Source: Kribbella monticola (lineage in GTDB: Bacteria > Actinomycetota > Actinomycetes > Propionibacteriales > Kribbellaceae). From it: a DNA stretch of 64,000 nt. The stretch is from the NCBI RefSeq assembly GCF_003261635.1, contig NZ_QFXK01000031.1:434001-498000 (forward strand), in the 5' to 3' direction. Made by a program: the position numbers and the translations under genes. Below are positions 50,203 to 57,923 of the stretch, piece after piece (position 1 is the first letter of the stretch; each line of letters starts with the position of its first letter). The notes beneath the pieces were generated by a model. The model worked only from the letters and a program-made list of their open reading frames with translations. It made no database searches and was not told where the DNA came from.

Positions 50203-51030
50203 GTGACGACTGCTGACGAGTACCGCCTGCTGGGGTTCACCGACGCCGATCGGGAGGCCGCCGAGAAGTACGAGGCCGACCCCGTGGCCGTGGCCAAGCT
50301 CGCCTCCGAGCTCCGCCGGGAGATCGGTGGCTTCCGCGGCGAGGGCGCGGGGCCGACCATGCCTGACGACACCCGGGACTCGGTCGCCGCGTTCCTCGAG
50401 ACGCTGCCGGACATCCGCCGGTACCACGCCGAGCGCGGGATCAGCGACGAGATCAGCTGGGCCACCCTCGCGGATCTCGGCAAACAGCTCGATGTGAGCC
50501 GCCGGACCAACGGCGAGTACGGGCTCGAGACGCACTGGTGGATGACGATCCACTGGACCGGCGCGATCTACGCCCTCGGCCGGCTGCAGTTCCTGCTCCA
50601 CCAGGTGCCGGACAAAAACCCGGTCCCCGGCGTCGAGCCGGGCGAATGGGTGATCGGCGTCCACATCCCCGAGACCGGCCCGCTCACTCCCGAGGCGGTC
50701 GACGACAGCTTCGCCCAGGCCCGCGAGTTCTTCCCGCGCCACTTCCCGGAGTACCCGGTGAAGACCGCGACGCTCGGCTCCTGGCTGATCGACCCCTACC
50801 TGCTGGACAACCTGCCGCAGGACTCGAACATGGTCCGGTTCGGCCGCCGCTTCACCCCGTACGGCGAACCCCGCGACGCCCAGGACAGCGCCATCTTCTT
50901 CACCTTCCGCAGCCACGACCTCGAACACCTCGACAAATACCCCCAGGACACCACCCTGCAGCGCCTCGTCATCAACCGCATCAAATCCGGCGGCACCTGG
51001 CAAAACGCCTTCGGCTACCTCCACCTCTAA
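50203..51030 (+). CDS. Acyltransferase-like protein (NAT_N/GNAT_C type, tentative)
   Basis: A 275-residue cytosolic protein with a helical N-terminus (YRLLGFTDADREAAEKYEADPVAVAKLASEL) and an alpha/beta C-terminal half with WWMTIHWTGAIYALGRLQFLLHQV, GVHIPETGPLTPEAVDDSFAQA and ATLGSWLIDPYLLDNLPQDSNMVRF. The pattern resembles the actinobacterial 'acyltransferase domain-containing' family built from NAT_N and GNAT_C modules. I recall this family only loosely and no acetyl-CoA motif is clear. GTG 50203 is used. It converges on the deacetylase gene with 15 bp between stops. Confidence 0.55.
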   Translation: MTTADEYRLLGFTDADREAAEKYEADPVAVAKLASELRREIGGFRGEGAGPTMPDDTRDSVAAFLETLPDIRRYHAERGISDEISWATLADLGKQLDVSRRTNGEYGLETHWWMTIHWTGAIYALGRLQFLLHQVPDKNPVPGVEPGEWVIGVHIPETGPLTPEAVDDSFAQAREFFPRHFPEYPVKTATLGSWLIDPYLLDNLPQDSNMVRFGRRFTPYGEPRDAQDSAIFFTFRSHDLEHLDKYPQDTTLQRLVINRIKSGGTWQNAFGYLHL

Positions 51031-51045
51031 CCGGGTGGGAGGCGG

Positions 51046-52236
51046 TTAGCGGCGTGGGGTGCCGTTCTTCTCGAGCCAGGTCAGGAGTTCGATGTTGCTG
51101 ACGCAGCGGATGTCTGGCTGGGTGCAGGTGTCTTGGACGAAGGTGGTGAGGGCGTCGGAGTACACGCTGTTGTTCCAGTGGTTGAAGTGGTTGCCGAGGA
51201 AGAGCGGTGGGTTGCCGGTGGCTCGGGAGCGTCGGAGCGCGAGCCGGTACGTGGCGAGGACCTGTGCCTTCAGAGCGGGCGCCTGTGACGCCGGTGCCTC
51301 GCGTGCACCCGTCTGGGCGTACCAGAGGTTGTAGTCCATCGACAGCGTGTTCTTGTGCGTCCCGGCCAGTTCGACCGACTGCAACGGGAAGTTCCAGATG
51401 CCGTCGGTCTTCTTCGGCCAGGCGATGTACCCGGGCTCGGACGCGTCGTACAGCATCCCGCGCTGCCGCATGACCTGCCGGTACGCCGAACGGTTGCCCT
51501 CCAAGCACGGCGTCCGCATCCCCTTGACCGTGGCCGGGTCGAAGGGAGCGGCCAGCGGCTTACCCGCAGCCAGGGTCGGCCCGTTCGCGACCATCAGGTC
51601 GAAGGCCTTGAGTTCGTCATTCCACTGAGTCGCGTTCCAGCCACCGATCCCGGTCTTCCCGCAGAAATGCCCGTTCGCATGCGTGCCGATCTCGTGCCCC
51701 TCGGCGATCGCCTGCCGCAGTACGGCGGTCCGCCGCACCACCTTCGCCGGATCACCCCAGCCGATCTCGGAGGCGCCCGGGCTCTTACCCGGCGGCTTGT
51801 AGTCGGCCCGGTGCGAACCGGGGTAGAGATACGGCCCGGACAGGAAGAACGTCATCCGCGCGTTGACCTGCTTGGCGATTTGCCGCCAGTGCGACCACAG
51901 TGTCAGATCGCCGGCGCCGTCGAACGACACGACCACGAACAGCGGCGGTTTGCCGTTCGCCAGCTTCGCCGGGAACGTCCGCGTCACCCGAGCCGCATTC
52001 GCACCCTTCACCGGCGAAGGCGTCGGCGTGCTCGGTGTCTGCGAAGGGCTAGCTGTCGGCCTAGGCGTCGAGGACGGGCTCGGCGTCGGCGACGTGCCCG
52101 GAGACTTGGAGGGCCGCACCGAGGGCGTCCCCGCAGTACCGGACGGGGCTCCCTCCAACGGAACGTCCCCGCAGCCAGAAACCAGCGCCGCGGCAACCAC
52201 CACCGCGCCGATCAGTACGCCGATCCTTCGCCTCAC
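51046..52236 (-). CDS. Lipoprotein polysaccharide deacetylase-like (NodB-type) protein
   Basis: A 396-residue exported lipoprotein. From GTG 52236 the signal is RRIGVLIGAVVVAAALVSGC (lipid Cys22), followed by a ~55-residue Ser/Thr/Pro stalk. The catalytic region resembles CE4 deacetylases: FVVVSFDGAGD (catalytic/metal Asp), RMTFFLSGPYLYPG, GHEIGTHANGHFCG (His pair, here H-x3-H) and a late LFLGNHFNHWN. An unusual variant, with insertions between motifs, so the metal site needs checking. It could modify peptidoglycan or another surface glycan. The longer reading (52284) adds no conserved sequence. DedA lies 78 bp upstream. Confidence 0.75.
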   Translation of the reverse strand: MRRRIGVLIGAVVVAAALVSGCGDVPLEGAPSGTAGTPSVRPSKSPGTSPTPSPSSTPRPTASPSQTPSTPTPSPVKGANAARVTRTFPAKLANGKPPLFVVVSFDGAGDLTLWSHWRQIAKQVNARMTFFLSGPYLYPGSHRADYKPPGKSPGASEIGWGDPAKVVRRTAVLRQAIAEGHEIGTHANGHFCGKTGIGGWNATQWNDELKAFDLMVANGPTLAAGKPLAAPFDPATVKGMRTPCLEGNRSAYRQVMRQRGMLYDASEPGYIAWPKKTDGIWNFPLQSVELAGTHKNTLSMDYNLWYAQTGAREAPASQAPALKAQVLATYRLALRRSRATGNPPLFLGNHFNHWNNSVYSDALTTFVQDTCTQPDIRCVSNIELLTWLEKNGTPRR

Positions 52237-52314
52237 CACGCCTCTACTGACGCACGCCCGGGCGACCTGGTTGGCCCAGGACACACCCTTGCGGGGAAAG
52301 CGAACGTTCGATCG

Positions 52315-52944
52315 TTACCCGGCCGTGACCTTGGCGGCTTTGCGGCGCCCGGCGATCCGGCGCGACGTCTCCAGCACCAGACCGATCAGGAACGCCAGCC
52401 CGAGGCTGAACGCGAGCGCCTTCAGCGAGTCGTGCGCGAACGCGTCGCCGCCGATGTAGCCGAGCAACGCGACGTACGTGTAGGCGATCGTCACGCCCGC
52501 GATCGTGAAGACGATGAACTTGCGGAACGAGTACGCCGTGGCGCCGGCGGTCAGCGTCGCCACCATCCGCGCACCAGGGATGTAGCGGACGGTCATCAAC
52601 ACCAGCCCACCCCGCGTGTGCAACGCATGCGAGACCTTCTCGTACATCGCCTGCCGCGCGTCCTGCCGTCGCATCCAGCGCCGCAGCGCCGGACCGGAAC
52701 CGCGACCGAGCAGGTAGCAGACCGATTCGCCGATCACCGAGCCGACCATCGCGACCACGATCACCAGCAGCAGGTTCTGGTGACCCGCGGCGGCCGCCAT
52801 CCCGGCGGTGACGACCATGCCCTCACTGGGCACGATCGGGAACACCGCATCGACCGCGGCGGCCACGAAGAGAATGAGCAGCAGCCAGTGCGAGGCCATC
52901 GCCACACTCAACAGGTGCCGAACGACCTCCATCAACTGTGTCAC
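52315..52944 (-). CDS. DedA-family membrane protein
   Basis: A 209-residue integral membrane protein of the DedA/SNARE-associated (VTT) family. Helices include HWLLLILFVAAAVDAVFPIVPSE and the re-entrant/amphipathic region GSVIGESVCYLLGRGSG. The signature VLMTVRYIPGARMVATLTAGAT, with the conserved R-x-I/F-P-G-x-R, is complete. DedA proteins act as lipid scramblases or flippases, for example for undecaprenyl phosphate recycling and envelope stress resistance. It may be cotranscribed with the downstream lipoprotein deacetylase, itself a possible user of carrier lipid-derived glycans. Confidence 0.92.
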   Translation of the reverse strand: MTQLMEVVRHLLSVAMASHWLLLILFVAAAVDAVFPIVPSEGMVVTAGMAAAAGHQNLLLVIVVAMVGSVIGESVCYLLGRGSGPALRRWMRRQDARQAMYEKVSHALHTRGGLVLMTVRYIPGARMVATLTAGATAYSFRKFIVFTIAGVTIAYTYVALLGYIGGDAFAHDSLKALAFSLGLAFLIGLVLETSRRIAGRRKAAKVTAG

Positions 52945-52995
52945 GCACCGAGCCTCTCATCCGGTGTCAACACGAACCCAATCGGCGAGTGCCGC

Positions 52996-53997
52996 TCAGG
53001 CGGAACCGAGCCAGGAATTCATCCGCAGGGAGGCCAGAGTTTCCAGTGGGGCGCCGGCGAACTCCCCGGGCTCGCGGCGCAGTGCCCGATCCCACACCAG
53101 CGCCCGGGCGACCTTGCCGATCCAGCAGGCGAGGTCGAGTTCGGCGAGCAGGCCGGCCGGGTCGCCGAACACCTCGAGATAGGCGTCGCGCGGACGGCGT
53201 ACGAGTTCGTCGCCGGGGTCGACCTCGAGCCAGCGCGCCAGCGAGCCGAGTGCGACCAGCATGCTGGAGAACGGGTGCGCGAGCACGCTGTCGCCCCAGT
53301 CGTAGAACTTGACCGAGCCGGCCGGGCCGCCGAGGACGTTGTTCGTGTGCAGGTCGTTGTGATCCAGGCTGGCCCGGTCGGGCAGGTCGGCGCAGCGCGC
53401 GGCGAACTCGGCCCGCTGCCCGCTGACCCACGCGTGCTGCTCCTTGGCGACCTCGCTCCCCGACGCGGCGGCGTACCGGCCGGTGATCTCCAGCGCTTCG
53501 TCCAACCGCTGCGGCATCACCGTCGCACGCATATCGGTGACTCCGGCCGCGAGGAGATCCTCGGCATGCGGCATCAGGTCGAGCTGCAACTGCCCGTACT
53601 GCGGAAGCACGCTCACCAGCGCCTCGGACCACCCGGACGGCTCACCGAGTCGCTCCCGCAGAGTCGGACCGCCGTCGGGCAGCAGGACCCAGCCGCGATC
53701 GACGTCCACGGCAATTGGGTCGAGCACCCACTGCGGCACCACGGACGCCAGCAAGCGATACAGCGGTACTTCGAAGACCATCTCCGGAGCCGGGGCCTTC
53801 AGCCACACCGCACCGCGCTCGGTGTCGGCCCGCAGTACGGTCCCCCACGGCTTCAACCGCGGCTGGGTCACCTCACCGACCCGCTTGATGCCGGCAGCCG
53901 TCAACTGTTCGTCGAGCCAGTTCGCAGCGTCCGAGAACCATTCGGCGGAGCTCCACAGGGAGGTCGTCTCACTGGTTTCGCTGATCGGCGAAGTCAT
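52996..53997 (-). CDS. Aminoglycoside phosphotransferase-family kinase-like protein
   Basis: A 333-residue APH-fold protein. The catalytic loop is LDHNDLHTNNVL (H-N-D-x4-N) and the metal Asp is in FYDWGDSVLAHP. The N-lobe lysine appears in RGAVWLKAPAPE. Both APH sites are intact, so phosphoryl transfer is plausible. Substrate is not inferable; many such actinobacterial genes are not resistance determinants. It ends 51 bp before the DedA start and begins 10 bp after the LAL regulator stop, so it may be read through from that gene. Confidence 0.85.
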   Translation of the reverse strand: MTSPISETSETTSLWSSAEWFSDAANWLDEQLTAAGIKRVGEVTQPRLKPWGTVLRADTERGAVWLKAPAPEMVFEVPLYRLLASVVPQWVLDPIAVDVDRGWVLLPDGGPTLRERLGEPSGWSEALVSVLPQYGQLQLDLMPHAEDLLAAGVTDMRATVMPQRLDEALEITGRYAAASGSEVAKEQHAWVSGQRAEFAARCADLPDRASLDHNDLHTNNVLGGPAGSVKFYDWGDSVLAHPFSSMLVALGSLARWLEVDPGDELVRRPRDAYLEVFGDPAGLLAELDLACWIGKVARALVWDRALRREPGEFAGAPLETLASLRMNSWLGSA

Positions 53998-54007
53998 GCC
54001 GGCCAGC

Positions 54008-56710
54008 CTACGGATTCCCGGGGCCGAGCTGCCTGGCCAATTCCGTTCGCGAGTGGATGCCGAGCTTCGCGTAGACCTTGCGCAGGTGGTACTCGACCGT
54101 CTTCGGGCTGAGGAACAACCTCGCCGCCGCGGACCGGATACTCTCGCCGTCCACCAGCAGCATCGCGATCTGGCGTTCCTGCGGGGTGAGCTGGTCCGCG
54201 GTCGACGGCTCGCGGCGGCGGGCGGTCTCGCCGGTCGCCTTCAGTTCGGCCGCGGCCAGATCGGCCCAGCCCGGCGCACCCAGCCGATCGAAGTCACTGA
54301 CCGCCAGCCGAAGTTGGGCACGCGCATCGACTCTCCGCCGGGCCCGCCGCAGCCAACCGCCGTAGGCGAGCCTGGTCCGCGCCGTCTCGAACACGTCGAG
54401 CGTCCGCTGATGCCAACCGAGCGCCTCTTCGAAGAACCGCTCGTCCTCCTCGACCAGACCACGAGCCCGCGCCGACCGGCCCAGCGCCCACGGCTGCCCC
54501 TTGCCCTCGGCCAGTACGGCGAACTCGCGCGCGACGGCGACCGCGTCCTCCGTCCGGCCGAGCCGCAGATAGACTTCGACCATCTCCGGCGCGGGCGACA
54601 GATCGGGGTCCAGCAACCCCAGCGAATCAAGCACTTCCGCCAGCTGCTCGTACGACGCGAGGGCACCGGCCGGATTGCCCTGGCCGAGCTCGAGATCGCC
54701 CAGCGCGAACAACGCCCAGGCCCGGCCGATATGGATCTGCCGTTCGGTGCAGATCCCGATCGCTTCGGTCGCCAGCGAGCGGCACTCCTCGGCCCGGCCG
54801 CGATGCGCGGACAGCCACGCCTGCCCGGCCAGGCAGATCGCCAACTCGGTGGTCTGCCCGGTCTCGCGGGACAGCCTGATCCCCTCGTCGTACGCCGCGG
54901 CCGCATCCGCCCAGCGGTCGGTCGTCGCCTCATCACGGGCGAGGTGCATCAACAGGGCGGGCAGCGTCCCGACCGCGACCTGGTCCCGCCGCTCACGCAT
55001 CGCCTGCTCGAGCAACGCACGACCCGTTCCGGCTTCGCGCAGGAAGAGCGGCGCGAGCGTCATCCAGATCTGCCGGCGCCGATCGCGATCCAGGGCGGCG
55101 GACGGTTCCAGCCTGATGGCTTCCCGGATCTGCTCGGTCCCGGGCCGCCCGGCCAGAATCTTGGCGCTGCCGCTGGCCAGCAGCCCGAGAATCCGGACAC
55201 CCGGCCGATCAGTTGCCTCCAGCAATCGATCGATGCCGTCGGCGGCCTGCAGCGCGCCGGCCGCGTCGCCCAGCCGGAAGCAGGCGTTGACCGCATCGCT
55301 CAGCAGTCCGACGGCGGCCTCCGGATCGGTCGTCTCGTCCGCCGCGGCAAGCAGGATGTCGCGCGCCCGGGCAGGCGATCCGCACTTCACCGCGATGTCG
55401 GCACGCAACTCGTGCGCCCAGGTCGTGGTCGCCGCCGGCGGCTCGAACGCCAGCGCCTCACCGAGCAGGCTGTCGCCCCGGTCCGGCATCCCCGCGAACC
55501 AGGCCGCCTGCCCGGCAGCGACCAGTCGAGCCGCGCGTTCCTGGGCGTGTTCGGTCAATCTGGCCGCCCGTTCAAAGGCAGTCGCGGCGACCGCGTGTGC
55601 ACCGCGCTCAGCTGCATGATCGCCCGCGAGCTGGAGTGCCGCGGCGACCTCGTCGCTCTCCCCGAGCACAGTCTCCGAGAGATGCCAGGCCCGCCGGTCG
55701 GCTTCGTGCGGCCCCAAGATCGCGGCCACCGCTTGATGCACCGTACGCCGTTGCGCCGGCTCCGCGCTCGCATAGATCGCCGACCTGACCAGGGGATGCC
55801 GGAACTCGACCCGGCCGTCTCCGATCACCACGAGGGTTGCCTGCTCCGCCTCTGCCAACGCGGCCACGTCGACACCGAGCTCGTCGCAGGCCCTCGCGAT
55901 CACGCCCAGTTCGCCGTCCTCCACGGAGGCCACGAGCAACGCCGTACGGGCAGCGGGACTGAGCCGGGATGCCCTTACAGCAAAGGCGTCCGCCAACAAG
56001 GCCGGGACCAGAATCGGCCGGCCGGGCGGCAGCCGGTGCAACTGTTCCGGATCGTTCGCCAGTTCCAGCAACGCCAAGGGATTGCCCGCGACGCGACGAT
56101 GCAACTGGGCCACGAGATCGACCGGCAGTCCGCCGATAATGCGCTGAGCGGCTGGGAGATCGATGCCGGTGAGTTCGAGCCTGGGCAGATCCGCATCGGC
56201 CAGCGGGTGCGGTTCGCCGGCACGCGCGGCGACCAGCAGGACGATCGGGTCCGCGAGCAACCGGCGGGCGGCGAACAGCAGCGCCTCGGCGGACGGCCGG
56301 TCGAGCAGCTGCGCGTCGTCGACGAGGATCGCGACCGGCGCGGATTCGGCGTACCGGCAGATCAGGCTCAAGGTGGCGGCGCCGACCGCGAACCTGTCGG
56401 CCGCGGCGCCGGGGCTGAGCGCGAGGGCCGCCGCCAGCGCATCCCGTTGTGGTGCAGGGATGTGAGCGAGTTCGCCGAGCGCCGGCCGGAGTAGCTGGAG
56501 CAGGCCGCCGAACGGGATCTCGCGTTCGGCCTCGGTACCGCGGGCCCGGAGTACGCGGAGGCCGTCGGCGAGTGTCACCGCTTCGGCCATCAACGCCGAC
56601 TTCCCGATCCCCGGCTCCCCGGTGATCAGCAGCACTCCACTGGTGCCGACCCGCGCCCCCGCGACCAGCCGCTCGATCACCCGCCGTTCGGTCTCCCGCC
56701 CGATCAGCAT
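54008..56710 (-). CDS. Large ATP-binding LuxR-family (LAL) transcriptional regulator
   Basis: A 900-residue LAL/MalT-like regulator. The N-terminal AAA/STAND ATPase has P-loop GEPGIGKSALMAEA (about 31-44), Walker B VAILVDDAQLLDRPS, and the sensor-like RLSPAARTALLVASV. The central ~450 residues are TPR-like helices (ALASYEQLAEVLDSLG, RTEDAVAVAREFAVLAEG). The C-terminus is a LuxR HTH (LTPQERQIAMLLVDGESIRSAAARLFLSPKTVEYHLRKV). ATG 56710 is chosen because LIGRETE, the usual LAL start, follows it; GTG 56725 is also in frame. It is divergent from the methyltransferase and hydrolase-glycosyltransferase genes, the likely targets. Confidence 0.93.
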   Translation of the reverse strand: MLIGRETERRVIERLVAGARVGTSGVLLITGEPGIGKSALMAEAVTLADGLRVLRARGTEAEREIPFGGLLQLLRPALGELAHIPAPQRDALAAALALSPGAAADRFAVGAATLSLICRYAESAPVAILVDDAQLLDRPSAEALLFAARRLLADPIVLLVAARAGEPHPLADADLPRLELTGIDLPAAQRIIGGLPVDLVAQLHRRVAGNPLALLELANDPEQLHRLPPGRPILVPALLADAFAVRASRLSPAARTALLVASVEDGELGVIARACDELGVDVAALAEAEQATLVVIGDGRVEFRHPLVRSAIYASAEPAQRRTVHQAVAAILGPHEADRRAWHLSETVLGESDEVAAALQLAGDHAAERGAHAVAATAFERAARLTEHAQERAARLVAAGQAAWFAGMPDRGDSLLGEALAFEPPAATTTWAHELRADIAVKCGSPARARDILLAAADETTDPEAAVGLLSDAVNACFRLGDAAGALQAADGIDRLLEATDRPGVRILGLLASGSAKILAGRPGTEQIREAIRLEPSAALDRDRRRQIWMTLAPLFLREAGTGRALLEQAMRERRDQVAVGTLPALLMHLARDEATTDRWADAAAAYDEGIRLSRETGQTTELAICLAGQAWLSAHRGRAEECRSLATEAIGICTERQIHIGRAWALFALGDLELGQGNPAGALASYEQLAEVLDSLGLLDPDLSPAPEMVEVYLRLGRTEDAVAVAREFAVLAEGKGQPWALGRSARARGLVEEDERFFEEALGWHQRTLDVFETARTRLAYGGWLRRARRRVDARAQLRLAVSDFDRLGAPGWADLAAAELKATGETARRREPSTADQLTPQERQIAMLLVDGESIRSAAARLFLSPKTVEYHLRKVYAKLGIHSRTELARQLGPGNP

Positions 56711-56835
56711 CCCCGCAGTCTGCACGCCACTCCCCCGTCGCACCAGCCCCCGGGACTAGGTGGGTCACCTGATGCGACTGGGGGCCGGGCGCTTCTACGG
56801 TCGAGCGCAATGAGTCCCAGGGAGGGGAATCGACA

Positions 56836-57897
56836 ATGACCACGGTCGAACAACAGATCGACGGCGACAAGTTGATGGCGTTCGTGTTCCGCGCGGTGGA
56901 CGAGGTGGGGGCGACGCTCAACGCGGGCCTGGTGGTGATGGGCGACAAGCTCGGCTACTACCGCGCGCTCGCGGGCGCCGGTCCGCTGACACCGGCAGAG
57001 CTGGCCGAGCGCACACAGACCAGCGAGCACTACACCCGCGAGTGGCTGAACGCGCAGGCCGCGGGTGGTTTCGTCGAGTACGACGACGGCCGGTACGTCC
57101 TGCCGCCCGAGCACGCGATCGCACTCACCGACGAGAGCAGCCCGGCGTTCCTGCCCGGCTTCTTCCAGATCGCGCTCGGCACCGTCCACAACACCACGCA
57201 GACGATCGACGCCGCTCGCAGCGGTGCCGGCATCGGCTGGCACGAGCAGGACACCGATGTTCACGACGGTTGCGAGCGCTTCTTCCGGCCCGGCTACAAC
57301 GCGAATCTGCTGACCAGTTGGCTGCCTGCGTTGACCGACGTCGTCGGCAAACTCGACCGCGGCGCCAAGGTGGCCGACATCGGCTGCGGTCACGGCGCCT
57401 CGACGATCCTGATGGCGAAGGCGTTTCCGCAGTCGACGTTCCTCGGCTTCGACTACCACCCGGCGTCGATCGAGGTCGCCCGGAAGCGCGCCGCCGAAGC
57501 CGGAGCCGACGTGACGTTCGAGGTGGCGCCGGCGACGGCGTACAGCGGGACCGGGTACGACCTGGTGACGACGTTCGACGCGTTGCACGACATGGGCGAC
57601 CCGGTCGGCGCCGCGCGCCGGGTCCGCGAGTCGCTCGCCGAGGACGGCACCTGGATGGTCGTCGAACCGATGGCCGGCGACCGCGTCGAGGACAACCTGA
57701 ACCCGGTCGGCCGCGCGTACTACGGCTTCTCCACGCTGCTCTGTACGCCGGGATCGCTGTCGCAGGATGTCGGCCTGGCGCTCGGCACTCAGGCCGGGCC
57801 GGCCAGGATCCGCGACGTCACCACGGCGGCCGGTTTCACCCGGTTCCGGGTCGCCGCCGAGACGCCGTTCAACCTGGTGTACGAAGTCCGCCCCTGA
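56836..57897 (+). CDS. SAM-dependent methyltransferase with N-terminal winged-helix domain
   Basis: A 353-residue class I methyltransferase. Residues ~25-95 form a winged-helix-like dimerisation domain (LGYYRALAGAGPLTPAELAERTQTSEHYTREWLNAQAAGGFVE). The SAM site is KVADIGCGHGASTILMAKAFP (motif I), then FDYHPASIEVARKRA and VTTFDALHDMGDPVGAARRV. The layout matches the Rv2258c-like family; the methyl acceptor is unknown. A GGGAGGGGA site precedes ATG 56836. It lies 26 bp before the fusion gene, in one operon divergent from the LAL regulator. Confidence 0.88.
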   Translation: MTTVEQQIDGDKLMAFVFRAVDEVGATLNAGLVVMGDKLGYYRALAGAGPLTPAELAERTQTSEHYTREWLNAQAAGGFVEYDDGRYVLPPEHAIALTDESSPAFLPGFFQIALGTVHNTTQTIDAARSGAGIGWHEQDTDVHDGCERFFRPGYNANLLTSWLPALTDVVGKLDRGAKVADIGCGHGASTILMAKAFPQSTFLGFDYHPASIEVARKRAAEAGADVTFEVAPATAYSGTGYDLVTTFDALHDMGDPVGAARRVRESLAEDGTWMVVEPMAGDRVEDNLNPVGRAYYGFSTLLCTPGSLSQDVGLALGTQAGPARIRDVTTAAGFTRFRVAAETPFNLVYEVRP

Positions 57898-57923
57898 GAC
57901 AGTGCTCGCGAGGGGGCTCGCAG

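Noticed and set aside
51355-56494. Long plus-strand frames of 918 and 1016 codons across the deacetylase, DedA, APH and LAL genes
   Set aside because: Low-complexity shadows of well-supported minus-strand genes.
57042-57923. N-terminal extension of the hydrolase-glycosyltransferase fusion back into the methyltransferase gene
   Set aside because: This stretch is an out-of-frame reading of the methyltransferase; real hydrolase sequence begins near ATG 57924.
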